A stretch of 56,765 bases of DNA from Actinomycetota bacterium (GCA_002737595.1 NSHZ01000003.1:1-56765); one strand, 5' to 3'. Shown: positions 21,827 through 30,713, numbered from the stretch's first letter. Made by a program: numbers and translations. The notes: generated by a model not told the origin, from the letters alone.

Positions 21827-22971
21827 TGTCTGTAGATCCAATCACAGCCCGTGGGGATCTACGCTTAACTCGCATCACTAAGTCATACGGTGAGTTCACA
21901 GCCGTTGATGATTTAACGTTGACGATTCCTAAAGGATCTTTTTTTGCTCTCCTTGGTCCATCGGGCTGTGGCAAGACGACAACGCTGCGCATGGTTGCAG
22001 GGTTAGAGGAGCCAACGGTTGGCAGTATCCACTTAGGTGAAACCGATATCACGACGACTCGCCCCTATCAACGTCCTATCAATACCGTCTTTCAAAACTA
22101 TGCACTCTTTCCACATTTGACTATCTTTGAAAATATCGCATTTGGCCTACGCCGACGTGGTGTTAAAGATGTCAAAGAGCGAGTGGATAAAGTACTTACA
22201 CTCGTTGAGCTGCCACATCTAGCCCAGCGCAAGCCAACCCAGCTATCAGGTGGGCAGCAGCAGCGCATCGCATTAGCGCGCGCCATAGTCAATCGCCCGG
22301 CATTGCTTTTACTTGATGAACCACTGGGCGCACTTGATTTAAAGCTACGGCGACAGATGCAGATCGAGCTCAAGTGGATTCAACGCGAAGTCGGGCTCAC
22401 TTTCGTGCATGTCACCCATGATCAAGAAGAGGCCATGACAATGGCCGACACGATTGCGGTGATGAACGAGGGCAAGATCGAGCAGATGGGTACTCCCGCA
22501 GATTTATATGACGATCCCGAGACGGCATTTGTCGCTAACTTTTTAGGTCAGTCAAATCTCATCAAGGGAAAAATCGATGGCAATGATGGTGAGAACTTAG
22601 TTATCGATCTCTTTGGCCAAAAGATATCGATGCCAAAATCACGCTCACATGCCGTTGATAACTCCCTCTATGCCGGAATTCGGCCAGAGAAGTTTCGCAT
22701 TACCCGCACGGGATCGCAGGTACGGGGCAATACCTTGAGCGGTGGCCATATTGAGGATGTCTCCTATATTGGTGTGAGCACCCAGTATGTAGTTGCCATG
22801 CCATGGGGCCAAGAGCTGATGGTCTTCGAGCAAAACGATGATGGCGTCCCACCATTTAACAAGGGCGAAGAGGTCGTCATCTCATGGGAGCCAAATTTCA
22901 CATTTGGTCTTCGCGGAGATGAGGATGTCGAGGCAGGTATGGAAGTAAGTCCAGAGCAGTTAGATGAATAA
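21826..22971 (+). CDS. potA: Polyamine ABC transporter ATPase (PotA-like)
   Basis: PotA powers polyamine import. It contains Walker A GPSGCGKTT (about 45-53), the Q-loop, the ABC signature LSGGQQQRIALARA (about 141-154), Walker B LLLLDEPLGALDLKLR (about 161) and the switch His in VTHDQEEAMTMAD. The C-terminal 130 residues form a TOBE domain. YNTVFQNYALFPHLT-like sequence (TVFQNYALFPHLTIFENIAFG) is the usual PotA form. The GTG start at 21826 overlaps the last base of the potD stop codon. Confidence 0.92.
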   Translation: MSVDPITARGDLRLTRITKSYGEFTAVDDLTLTIPKGSFFALLGPSGCGKTTTLRMVAGLEEPTVGSIHLGETDITTTRPYQRPINTVFQNYALFPHLTIFENIAFGLRRRGVKDVKERVDKVLTLVELPHLAQRKPTQLSGGQQQRIALARAIVNRPALLLLDEPLGALDLKLRRQMQIELKWIQREVGLTFVHVTHDQEEAMTMADTIAVMNEGKIEQMGTPADLYDDPETAFVANFLGQSNLIKGKIDGNDGENLVIDLFGQKISMPKSRSHAVDNSLYAGIRPEKFRITRTGSQVRGNTLSGGHIEDVSYIGVSTQYVVAMPWGQELMVFEQNDDGVPPFNKGEEVVISWEPNFTFGLRGDEDVEAGMEVSPEQLDE

Positions 22972-22977
22972 AGAGTA

Positions 22978-23838
22978 ATGAGGGCCACCTTGGCGAAGGT
23001 AAAGACCCCTTACCTACTGCTATTTCCTGGTTTTGCATTTCTCTTCATCTTTTTTATTCTTCCCATAATCAACTTAGCCCAAACCTCAACGCAGACTCCT
23101 ATCGCTGGTGGTGATACGGGCCAGAATGAACAGACTTTCGCCTTTAGTAACTACATCAACGCCTTCATCGAAAACCGAGAGCAGTTCGGACGCTCATTCA
23201 TCTATGCGACCCTTGCAACGATTTTTGCCTTAGCCATTGCCTATCCATTGGCGTATGCCATCGCATTCAAATCTGGAAAGTTCAAGAATATTCTTCTTGT
23301 TCTAGTCGTGGCACCCTTCTTCACATCGTTTCTACTTCGGACCATCGCCTGGAAACAGATCTTGGGTGAAGAGGGCTTTGTGGTGCCGACGCTTCGTAAC
23401 TTAAATCTCATGGGGCAATCCACAACGATTACATCGACATCTATCGCTGTTGTGGCGGGTATGACCTATAACTTTCTACCCTTCATGACGCTTCCTTTAT
23501 ATGCCTCGCTTGAGCGTATCGATCCACGAACAATTGAGGCATCTGGCGACTTATATGCAAATGCCATCACAACTTTTCGCCGCGTAACCTTGCCACTATC
23601 TCTCCCAGGTGTCGTAGCAGGCACATTACTTACCTTTATCCCAGCAGCCGGTGACTATGTAAACGCTGCGATCTTAGGAAGTCCTAACACAAAGATGATC
23701 GGTAATGTCATCGAATCTCGGTATTTCAAGATCGTTGACTATCCCACTGCAGCAGCACTTTCATTTACCTTGATGGCAGCTATCTTGATCCTTGTCACCC
23801 TCTATATCCGAAAAGCTGGGACGGAGGAGTTGGTATGA
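22978..23838 (+). CDS. potB: Polyamine ABC transporter permease (PotB-like)
   Basis: An inner-membrane permease of 286 residues with about six hydrophobic helices (first at residues 11-30, LLLFPGFAFLFIFFILPI). The coupling-helix EAA-type motif is ASGDLYANAITTFRRVTLPL followed by SLPGVVAG, placing the contact site with PotA near residues 195-215. The FTSFLLRTIAWKQILG stretch is typical of PotB. It pairs with the adjacent PotC to form the translocation pore. ATG 22978 lies six bases after the potA stop. Confidence 0.9.
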   Translation: MRATLAKVKTPYLLLFPGFAFLFIFFILPIINLAQTSTQTPIAGGDTGQNEQTFAFSNYINAFIENREQFGRSFIYATLATIFALAIAYPLAYAIAFKSGKFKNILLVLVVAPFFTSFLLRTIAWKQILGEEGFVVPTLRNLNLMGQSTTITSTSIAVVAGMTYNFLPFMTLPLYASLERIDPRTIEASGDLYANAITTFRRVTLPLSLPGVVAGTLLTFIPAAGDYVNAAILGSPNTKMIGNVIESRYFKIVDYPTAAALSFTLMAAILILVTLYIRKAGTEELV

Positions 23839-24671
23839 GTACGCAGTTGAAGAGCGCCTCTATCCCGACGATTCCAATTAAGGCCAGGCTTTCGCGCTGG
23901 TTTGGACGTAACCTCTTGCGTATCTATATGGTCTTTGGATTTACATATCTCTTCATCCCAGTGGCCTACACCTTTGTATTCTCATTCAATGATTCAGGCA
24001 AGAGTAATCTGATCTGGAAGGGCTTTACGCTAGATAATTGGCAGAATCCATGCGGTGCGCCGCAGATTTGTAATGCACTTGGTAACTCAATCAAGATCGG
24101 CTTACTGGCTACGATATTTTCAACAATTCTTGGGACTCTCATCGCCTTTGCAATCGGGCGTTATCACTTCAAGGGCCGCTCAAGCTCTAACCTGCTGATC
24201 TTTCTACCTATGGCAACACCCGAGATAGTCCTTGGAGCCTCACTTCTATCGCTTTTTCTTGTCTTCAAAATAAATCCAGGATTTTGGCCCACGGTCATCG
24301 CTCACGTCGTATTTTGTATCTCTTTCGTCGTCGTCACCGTCAAAGCGCGAATCGCAAGCTTAGATCCACGACTTGAGCAGGCTGCGATGGATCTCTATGC
24401 CAATGAGATAGAGACATTCAGGCGTGTGACCTTGCCATTAGTTGCACCCGGTATTGCAGGAGCGGCTTTGTTGGCCTTCTCACTCTCCTTTGATGATTTC
24501 ATCATCACTAACTTTAATTCTGGGACGTTAATCACCTTCCCAAAGTTCGTCTATGTGGCTGCTGCGCGAGGAATCCCCGCACAGGCAAATGTGATCGGTT
24601 CTGCGATGTTTTTCTTAGCTTTAGCCCTTGTCATCGCGGTTCAGATAGTCAATCGTAAGAAAATACGCTAG
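23835..24671 (+). CDS. potC: Polyamine ABC transporter permease (PotC-like)
   Basis: The second permease subunit, 278 residues, with about six membrane helices. Its EAA-type loop, AAMDLYANEIETFRRVTLPL followed by VAPGIAGA, closely mirrors that of PotB. FSLSFDDFIITNF is a strong PotC signature. It starts within the potB stop codon (ATGA, four-base overlap). The gene is the last before the structured element that precedes the FAD oxidase. Confidence 0.92.
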   Translation: MSTQLKSASIPTIPIKARLSRWFGRNLLRIYMVFGFTYLFIPVAYTFVFSFNDSGKSNLIWKGFTLDNWQNPCGAPQICNALGNSIKIGLLATIFSTILGTLIAFAIGRYHFKGRSSSNLLIFLPMATPEIVLGASLLSLFLVFKINPGFWPTVIAHVVFCISFVVVTVKARIASLDPRLEQAAMDLYANEIETFRRVTLPLVAPGIAGAALLAFSLSFDDFIITNFNSGTLITFPKFVYVAAARGIPAQANVIGSAMFFLALALVIAVQIVNRKKIR

Positions 24672-24681
24672 CCTTTACACG

Positions 24682-24710
24682 TTGCTATAGCGACCGACAG
24701 GTTGTAAAGA
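24682..24710 (+). promoter_or_regulatory. Candidate promoter in front of the structured RNA element
   Basis: TTGCTA (24682-24687), 17 bases, then TAAAGA (24705-24710). Both hexamers are imperfect. A start about 7 bases further on would fall at 24717-24718, which is exactly where the closing stem of the structured element begins. Weak on its own; the coincidence with the stem raises its value. Confidence 0.3.
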
Positions 24711-24717
24711 GAAAATC

Positions 24718-24803
24718 TGCGCTATGGGGTTAGGTTCCGGAGGACCCGGGCCAACTACGAGTTGTGATTGAAGGGGTGATTCCGGTCAAGGCCGGATAGC
24801 GCG
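24718..24803 (+). promoter_or_regulatory. Structured RNA element (possible riboswitch) before the amine oxidase gene
   Basis: The 86-base region folds by eye into a closed multi-hairpin unit. Closing stem P1 pairs TGCGCTAT (24718-24725) with ATAGCGCG (24796-24803), 8 bp with one wobble. Inside are P2, GGTTC (24733-24737) with GGACC (24742-24746) and a CGGA loop; P3, CAACT (24752-24756) with AGTTG (24760-24764); and P4, CCGG (24782-24785) with CCGG (24792-24795). A purine-rich joining segment, GATTGAAGGGGTGATT (24766-24781), stays unpaired. The 3' strand of P1 ends at the base before the ATG, so folding would hide the translation start. P2 has alternatives (CCGG 24737-24740 with 24746-24749). 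No known riboswitch consensus fits that I can recall. Confidence 0.55.
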
Positions 24804-26216
24804 ATGGTAACCATCGACCCCTCTGTTCTCACCCATCTGAGTTATATGCAGCCGGCTTTGTACTGGCTCGATGAAGATCCCCTCGAGCCGATGCCGCATC
24901 CAACGCTCATCGGTGATGTGACGACCAATCTCTGCATCGTAGGTGCTGGCTACACAGGCTTGTGGACCGCTCTTCTTGCCAAAGAGGCCGATCCGCAGCG
25001 CGAAGTCATTATTCTCGAGCAGCGTGAAACCGGCGCCGGCGCATCGGGTCGTAATGGGGGCTTTTGTAGTTACACACTTACTCATGGATTCATGAATGGC
25101 TATGCCCGCTTCAAGGATGAGATGGCGATTATTGAGCGTATGGGTCGCGAAAATCTGGATAGCATCGAAGCGACAATCAAGAAATATGGAATTGAATGTG
25201 ATTTTGAGTGGAATGGGGAGCTTCGAGTCGCAGTTCAAGATTGGCAGATGGAGTCGATCATCGAAGAGGCGACCCTTCGCAACTCCTTTGGAGATAACGT
25301 TGAAGTTTTGAACGCCGCCCAGGTGCAGGCTCGGGTGAACTCACCGATTTACAAGGGTGCACTCTGGGATCCAGATGGCACCGCCTTAGTCGATCCTGCA
25401 CGTTTGGTCTGGGGACTTGAGCGCGTTTGTATACAACTAGGTGTGAAAATCTTTGAAAATACTCATGTAGAAAAAGTTGAGCAGACTCGAACAGGGATGA
25501 TTGTTCACACTCCATATGGAGTTGTGCATGCGAAGAAAGTTGCACTCGCAACTAATATCTTTAAATCACTTGTACGCAGGGCCCATAAGTACGTGATCCC
25601 TGTCTATGACTTCCAACTCGTCACTGAGCCATTAACTCCAGCGCAACTCGACTCCATCGGTTGGAAGGAGCGCGAGGGATTATCTGATGCTGGTAATCAA
25701 TTTCATTACTATCGAATGACGAAAGATAATGAGATCTTATGGGGTGGCTATGATGCGATTTATAACTTCAGTGGCAAGGTCAGACAAGAGTATGAGTCAG
25801 ATGCCCAAACATATGCACATTTAGCACAGGCTTTTTTGGAGACGTTCCCGCAACTCAAGGGAATCAAGTTCACACATGGTTGGGGAGGCGCGATCGATAC
25901 CTGCACACGTTTTTCACCATTCTGGGGCATGGCATATCGCAAACGTTTGGCATACGTCATGGGCTATACAGGTTTGGGGGTCGGATCAACCCGCTTTGGT
26001 GCACAGGTAATGCTGGATCTTTTGGATGGTGTTGATAATGAACGCACTCGTCTTACGATGGTACGAAAGAAACCATGGCCATTTCCTCCCGAGCCATTTC
26101 GATTCCTCTTTATCCGCCTGACGCAATGGTCCATTAATAGAGCAGACCACAAGCAGGGTAGGCGTAACTTGTGGCTTCGCATGCTCGATTCCTTGGGCTT
26201 AGGTTTCGATTCTTAA
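24804..26216 (+). CDS. FAD-dependent amine/amino acid oxidase (DAO family)
   Basis: The protein has an N-terminal dinucleotide-binding motif CIVGAGYTGLWTALLA (about residues 44-59) and the ASGRNGGFCSYTL segment near residue 78, both typical of DAO-fold oxidases that include gamma-glutamylputrescine oxidase (PuuB) and related amine oxidases. The C-terminal GYTGLGVGSTRFGAQ completes the FAD site. No glutamylputrescine synthetase is nearby, so it may act directly on putrescine or another polyamine to give 4-aminobutyraldehyde; this is inferred from context. ATG 24804 is the first possible start after an in-frame stop (24777); no normal ribosome-binding site precedes it. AAGGGG (24771-24776) comes within range only if hairpin P4 folds. 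ATG 24846 is an alternative. Confidence 0.8.
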   Translation: MVTIDPSVLTHLSYMQPALYWLDEDPLEPMPHPTLIGDVTTNLCIVGAGYTGLWTALLAKEADPQREVIILEQRETGAGASGRNGGFCSYTLTHGFMNGYARFKDEMAIIERMGRENLDSIEATIKKYGIECDFEWNGELRVAVQDWQMESIIEEATLRNSFGDNVEVLNAAQVQARVNSPIYKGALWDPDGTALVDPARLVWGLERVCIQLGVKIFENTHVEKVEQTRTGMIVHTPYGVVHAKKVALATNIFKSLVRRAHKYVIPVYDFQLVTEPLTPAQLDSIGWKEREGLSDAGNQFHYYRMTKDNEILWGGYDAIYNFSGKVRQEYESDAQTYAHLAQAFLETFPQLKGIKFTHGWGGAIDTCTRFSPFWGMAYRKRLAYVMGYTGLGVGSTRFGAQVMLDLLDGVDNERTRLTMVRKKPWPFPPEPFRFLFIRLTQWSINRADHKQGRRNLWLRMLDSLGLGFDS

Positions 26217-26227
26217 TGTTTTACGCC

Positions 26228-26233
26228 TATTCT
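26228..26233 (+). promoter_or_regulatory. Candidate -10 element (TATTCT) for leaderless speB
   Basis: TATTCT is followed by six bases (TGATAC) and the ATG at 26240. No ribosome-binding site is seen in the 23-base gap after the oxidase gene. Fits the leaderless pattern of this window. Confidence 0.45.
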
Positions 26234-26239
26234 TGATAC

Positions 26240-27238
26240 ATGGTCAATCACGGCAACATGTATGGCCCCGACTTTACATTTCTTGGTATCGAACGCTGTG
26301 ATTTAGATATCCCATCGAGCTTTGCCGATGCCGATGTTGTAATCATTGGTGCACCGATTGACAGCGGTACATCTCATCGCTCGGGTGCAAAGTTTGGTCC
26401 TCAGGCCATTCGTGGTGGGGATTATCTGCCTCATGATGCTGCGCGTCCTCATTTGGCGCTGCGTATCGATTCATTAAAGGAGATGAAGGTCGTTGATGCA
26501 GGGGATTTACTCATGCCTGGGGGAGATCTCATCGCCTCACTTGAGGTACTAGCAGTTGCAACAGAGAAGATTTCACGTGCAGGTGCTATCCCAGTCATTC
26601 TTGGTGGAGATCACTCAATTGCATCTGCCGATGTTGCAGGAATCGCACGTCATCGAGGTCTTGGAAAGATTTCAATGATCCACTTCGATGCTCACGCCGA
26701 TACAGGTGAGGATCACTTCGGTGCCCTTGTTGGACATGGAACCCCGATGCGCCGTTTGATTGAATCTGGTGCGGTGCGAGGAGATCGTTTCCTGCAGCTA
26801 GGTCTGCGCGGATATTGGCCAGATGCCAAAACCCTAGATTGGATGAGAGATCAGGGTATGCGCTCCTATGAGATGACTGAGATCCATCATCGTGGATTAC
26901 ACACTGTCTTAGATGAGTCATTTGTGACTTTGACCGATGGCTGTGATGGTGTATTTCTCTCAGTAGATATCGACGTTGTAGATCCGGGGATGGCGCCAGG
27001 GACTGGAACACCAGAGCCAGGAGGAATGACGAGTCGCGAACTACTCGAATCTGTACGTCGAATCTGTCTTGAACTTCCAATAGTCGGTATCGATGTGGTG
27101 GAGGTGGCACCTGCATTCGATACTGCAGAGATCACTGCGATTCTGGCTAATAGAGTCGTTTTAGAGGCGTTAAGTGCGATTGCAAAGCGTCGTAGCGGTG
27201 AGAAGTATTCACCAACACAAAACTTATTGGATCGCTAG
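26240..27238 (+). CDS. speB: Agmatinase-family ureohydrolase
   Basis: This binuclear-manganese ureohydrolase cleaves a guanidino compound to urea and an amine; agmatine to putrescine is the most likely reaction given the flanking polyamine genes. Metal ligands are in GGDHSIA (about 123), FDAHADTGE (about 149) and SVDIDVVDPG (about 242). GTGTPEPGGMTSREL is the family signature. Related enzymes act on guanidinobutyrate, guanidinopropionate or guanidine, so the substrate is not certain. The start ATG 26240 is supported by an upstream -10; ATG 26258 is an alternative. The stop codon abuts the dxr start. Confidence 0.85.
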   Translation: MVNHGNMYGPDFTFLGIERCDLDIPSSFADADVVIIGAPIDSGTSHRSGAKFGPQAIRGGDYLPHDAARPHLALRIDSLKEMKVVDAGDLLMPGGDLIASLEVLAVATEKISRAGAIPVILGGDHSIASADVAGIARHRGLGKISMIHFDAHADTGEDHFGALVGHGTPMRRLIESGAVRGDRFLQLGLRGYWPDAKTLDWMRDQGMRSYEMTEIHHRGLHTVLDESFVTLTDGCDGVFLSVDIDVVDPGMAPGTGTPEPGGMTSRELLESVRRICLELPIVGIDVVEVAPAFDTAEITAILANRVVLEALSAIAKRRSGEKYSPTQNLLDR

Positions 27239-28384
27239 ATGCGTGAAGTTGTAGTCCTAGGCTCCACTGGCTCCATCGGGCGCCAGGCTCTAGAGATCAT
27301 AGCCGCCTACCCAGATAAGTTTCGTGCCCTTGCAATCTCATCGGCAGGTAGTGATCCGGCCTTGGTCATTGAACAAGCGAGGGCTTTGAAAGTGAGTTAT
27401 GTCGGCGTTGTGAGCAATGCCGATGTGATCGCACAGGCGCTACCAGGTGTCAAGGTGATTGATGGAGAGCTAGCATCGACCGAGATCGCATCTCTTGCCT
27501 GTGATGTCGTCATCAATGGCATTACAGGCTCGATCGGACTTGGTCCAACTCTTGCCGCCCTTGATGCGGGAAATATATTGGCCTTGGCCAATAAAGAGTC
27601 ACTCGTTGTAGCAGGTGATCTCGTCATGTCAAAGGCAAAGCCACTGCAAATCATCCCGGTCGACTCTGAGCATTCGGCAATCTGGCAGAGCGCCTTGGCT
27701 GGTAAGCGTGATGAGATCAGTAAGGTGATCTTGACCGCAAGCGGTGGTCCATTTGTGGATCGAAAAGATGTGAGTGGGGTGAGCCTGGCCGATGCACTCA
27801 AGCATCCAACATGGAGCATGGGAGCTGTTGTCACTATAAATTCTGCGACCCTAGTCAATAAGGGTCTTGAGATAATCGAGGCCCACCATCTATTTTCAAT
27901 GCCATACTCGGCAATAGAGGCGGTCATTCATCGCCAATCGGTTGTGCACTCATTGGTTGAGTTCGTGGATGGATCAACAATCGCCCAGGCAAGTCCCCCC
28001 AATATGAAGGGTGCGATCGCCTATGCACTTAACTTTCCAAACCGTCTGGTAAAGGCGACTGCACCTATTAATTGGAGTATGAAACACGAGTGGAGTTTCG
28101 AGCCAATCGATGACACACAGTTTCCAGCGCTCGCCCTCGCACGCCATTGTGGTGAGATCGGCGGGGGCCTTCCTGCGATATTTAACGCGGCAAATGAGAT
28201 TGCGGTCGCAGGATTTATCGCTGGAAAGATCGCATTTACCTCAATAGTTCCCTTAGTTGAGGCTGTGGTTGCGCAATCTGCAAAATTAGCACCTCAAAGG
28301 CTGCGAGACTTGGTCGATGTCAGTGCCGTGCACAATGATGCGCGGATGCTCGCCCGTGAACATCTAATACGATTGGCCCCATAA
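27239..28384 (+). CDS. dxr: 1-deoxy-D-xylulose 5-phosphate reductoisomerase
   Basis: DXR makes 2-C-methyl-D-erythritol 4-phosphate, the committed step of the MEP isoprenoid pathway. The 381-residue protein begins with the NADPH-binding motif VVLGSTGSIGRQALEI. Substrate and metal motifs include ALANKESLVVAGDL, PVDSEHSAIWQ (about 141-151) and the flexible-loop LTASGGPFVDR. HPTWSMGAVVTINSATLVNKG is diagnostic. It directly follows speB and overlaps rseP by one base (TAATG). ispG, a later enzyme of the same pathway, lies one gene away. Confidence 0.97.
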   Translation: MREVVVLGSTGSIGRQALEIIAAYPDKFRALAISSAGSDPALVIEQARALKVSYVGVVSNADVIAQALPGVKVIDGELASTEIASLACDVVINGITGSIGLGPTLAALDAGNILALANKESLVVAGDLVMSKAKPLQIIPVDSEHSAIWQSALAGKRDEISKVILTASGGPFVDRKDVSGVSLADALKHPTWSMGAVVTINSATLVNKGLEIIEAHHLFSMPYSAIEAVIHRQSVVHSLVEFVDGSTIAQASPPNMKGAIAYALNFPNRLVKATAPINWSMKHEWSFEPIDDTQFPALALARHCGEIGGGLPAIFNAANEIAVAGFIAGKIAFTSIVPLVEAVVAQSAKLAPQRLRDLVDVSAVHNDARMLAREHLIRLAP

Positions 28385-29529
28385 TGCAGATACTCGGTGT
28401 CCTTGCCTTTGTCGTTGCCCTTCTCCTATCAGTGATGATCCATGAGTTTGGTCATTACTTGACGGCAAAACGATATGGGATGAAGGTCTCTGAGTTTTTC
28501 CTCGGATTTGGAACACGCCTGTTCTCGCGCCAGATCGGGGAGACCGAGTTTGGAATTAAGGCGATTCCAGCTGGTGGCTACTGCAGGATCGAAGGTATGA
28601 CACCGACAGATCAGATGCCTGTGGGCCAAGAGGAGCGAGCCTTTTATAAGGCGACATCGGGACGCAAATTAATCGTCCTTGGCGCTGGATCCTTCCTGCA
28701 CTTTGTCATCGGATATGTCCTGCTTTTCACGCTCTTTGCTGGGATCGGTACTACGCAGGTTTTACCGATCATCGGTGAGGTCATCAAGGGATCAGCGGCG
28801 CAATCTGCAGGCCTGTTGGCTGGGGATGAAGTGGTATCTATCAACGGTAAGAAAATCACTGATTGGTACAGAGATGTCCAAGTCATCCGTGACTCTGCAG
28901 GTCGAGAGTTGAGCCTTGGAGTACAACGCTCTGGGCAAGAGCTCATCATCACTGCAACACCTACCCTTGAGACCATTGATGGCGAGCAGAGGTATCTGTT
29001 GGGAATAATCAATGAATCTGGGTTAGTGCGTACAGGGTTCATCTTCTCCTTTCAAAAGGCTGCGATTGTTACCAAGGACTTTCTCTTTCAGAGCGTTAAA
29101 TCTCTTGCCAATCTTCCCTCCAAGATTCCGCAGCTCTGGGGTCAGACTGTTGATGGACAAGAGCGCGATGCCAACGGTCTTGTCGGTATCGTCGGAGTCG
29201 CACGTGTATCTGGAGAGGCCGTCAGCAGCGATAACTTAACGCCGATGGAGCGCCTTGCTACTTTCACTCTGATTATTGCAAGTTTGAATATCTTCGTCGG
29301 CATCTTCAACCTCCTTCCAATCCTTCCCCTTGATGGCGGACATATGGCCGTTGCCATCGCCGATGAGATACGCGCTCTCTTTGCTCGCATGCGTGGACGT
29401 GCACGGCCGGCACCGATCGATGTGACTGTGCTTACCCCGATCACGGTAGTGGTATTTGTGATTTTAGCTGCGTTGACGCTTCTTCTTCTTGTGGCAGATA
29501 TCGTCAATCCAGTCATTCTCAATCTTTAG
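28384..29529 (+). CDS. rseP: Site-2 zinc metalloprotease (RseP/Rip1 family)
   Basis: This intramembrane protease family cleaves membrane-bound anti-sigma factors and other substrates. The zinc motif HEFGH is at residues 20-24 within the first helix; the second active-site motif is LPILPLDGGHM near residue 315. A PDZ domain lies between (AAQSAGLLAGDEVVSINGKKI, about residues 138-158). Four hydrophobic segments fit the family topology. The dxr-rseP-ispG order matches mycobacterial dxr-rip1-gcpE. The substrate here is unknown. Confidence 0.94.
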   Translation: MQILGVLAFVVALLLSVMIHEFGHYLTAKRYGMKVSEFFLGFGTRLFSRQIGETEFGIKAIPAGGYCRIEGMTPTDQMPVGQEERAFYKATSGRKLIVLGAGSFLHFVIGYVLLFTLFAGIGTTQVLPIIGEVIKGSAAQSAGLLAGDEVVSINGKKITDWYRDVQVIRDSAGRELSLGVQRSGQELIITATPTLETIDGEQRYLLGIINESGLVRTGFIFSFQKAAIVTKDFLFQSVKSLANLPSKIPQLWGQTVDGQERDANGLVGIVGVARVSGEAVSSDNLTPMERLATFTLIIASLNIFVGIFNLLPILPLDGGHMAVAIADEIRALFARMRGRARPAPIDVTVLTPITVVVFVILAALTLLLLVADIVNPVILNL

Positions 29530-29561
29530 CAGATCACGACTAGTTACGGCACAATAGGGCC

Positions 29562-30713
29562 ATGGTCGATTTAGGGATTCCTAGCGCACCGCCTCCTGTA
29601 CTTGCCGCACGTCGCACGACCAGGCAGATGATGGTTGGCAAGGTCGGTGTCGGTAGTGCATCACCGGTGAGTGTGCAATCGATGTGCACCACACTCACAT
29701 CTGATGTCAACGCAACGCTGCAACAGATCGCCGAGCTCACTGCCGCTGGATGTCAGATTGTCCGAGTCGCGGTTCCGAGCCAGGATGATGCAGATGCACT
29801 GGCTCAGATCGCCAAGAAATCCCAGATTCCAGTAATCGCCGATATTCACTTTCAACCCAAGTATATTTTTGCAGCTATCGATGCAGGCTGCGCAGCCGTA
29901 CGAGTGAACCCAGGAAATATCAAGCAGTTCGATGACAAGGTGAAAGAGGTCGCAAAGGCGGCCGGTGATGCCAAGATTCCGATTCGAATTGGAGTCAATG
30001 CGGGATCACTCGATCCTCGACTACTTGCAAAGTATGGCAAGGCAACCCCTGAGGCCCTAGCCGAGTCTGCGCTCTGGGAGGCATCCTTATTCGAGGAGCA
30101 TGGTTTTTCAGATATCAAAATCTCAGTAAAGCACCATGATCCAGTGACAATGGTGAATGCATATCGAATCTTGGCGGCAAAGTGTGACTATCCCCTACAC
30201 CTTGGGGTGACCGAGGCTGGACCGATTTTTCAAGGCACGATCAAATCTTCGACCGCCTTTGCAATTTTATTAGCTGAGGGAATCGGTGACACGATCCGTG
30301 TCTCTCTCTCTGCACCTCCAGTGGAGGAGGTCAAGGTGGGAATCTCAATTCTAGAATCACTAAATCTTCGTCAGCGAAAACTTGAAATAGTCTCCTGTCC
30401 ATCATGTGGGCGTGCACAAGTCGATGTCTATACGCTGGCTGAGAAAGTGCAGGCAGGATTAGAGGGTATGACCGTGCCACTTCGTGTTGCAGTGATGGGA
30501 TGTGTTGTTAACGGACCGGGTGAAGCTCGCGAGGCCGATTTAGGTGTTGCATCTGGAAATGGTAAAGGTCAGATCTTTGTTAAGGGTGAGGTCATTAAGA
30601 CCGTGCCTGAAGCGATGATTGTTGAAACTTTAATTGAAGAGGCGATGAGATTAGCCGAAGAAATGGAGGCCGCGGGCGTTGCATCAGGCATGCCTACCGT
30701 TGATATTCGGTAG
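29562..30713 (+). CDS. ispG: 4-hydroxy-3-methylbut-2-en-1-yl diphosphate synthase
   Basis: IspG (GcpE) uses a [4Fe-4S] cluster to reduce MEcPP to HMBPP in the MEP pathway. The cluster cysteines appear in [12 protein letters not shown] (about 275-286) and [11 protein letters not shown] (about 311-321). The N-terminal TIM barrel opens with [16 protein letters not shown] and has ADIHFQPKY. 383 residues is the normal length for the direct two-domain bacterial form. The upstream hexamer CACAAT, six bases before the ATG, is a weak -10 candidate; no clear ribosome-binding site is present. Confidence 0.97.
   Translation: MVDLGIPSAPPPVLAARRTTRQMMVGKVGVGSASPVSVQSMCTTLTSDVNATLQQIAELTAAGCQIVRVAVPSQDDADALAQIAKKSQIPVIADIHFQPKYIFAAIDAGCAAVRVNPGNIKQFDDKVKEVAKAAGDAKIPIRIGVNAGSLDPRLLAKYGKATPEALAESALWEASLFEEHGFSDIKISVKHHDPVTMVNAYRILAAKCDYPLHLGVTEAGPIFQGTIKSSTAFAILLAEGIGDTIRVSLSAPPVEEVKVGISILESLNLRQRKLEIVSCPSCGRAQVDVYTLAEKVQAGLEGMTVPLRVAVMGCVVNGPGEAREADLGVASGNGKGQIFVKGEVIKTVPEAMIVETLIEEAMRLAEEMEAAGVASGMPTVDIR

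Noticed and set aside
24766..24795. Partial resemblance to FMN (GGGTGA...TTCC...CCGG) or glycine (GAAGGGG) riboswitches
   Set aside because: Only short fragments agree, in the wrong order, and the other conserved blocks of both families are missing.
24718..24803. tRNA-like fold with a 7-8 bp acceptor-like stem
   Set aside because: The closing stem and total length are tRNA-like, but there is no GGTTC-type T-loop, no usable anticodon arm and no D-loop motif, and it abuts a start codon.
29555..29560. TAGGGC as -10 of ispG
   Set aside because: It ends one base before the ATG, too close to place a start site upstream of the coding region, and lacks the final T.
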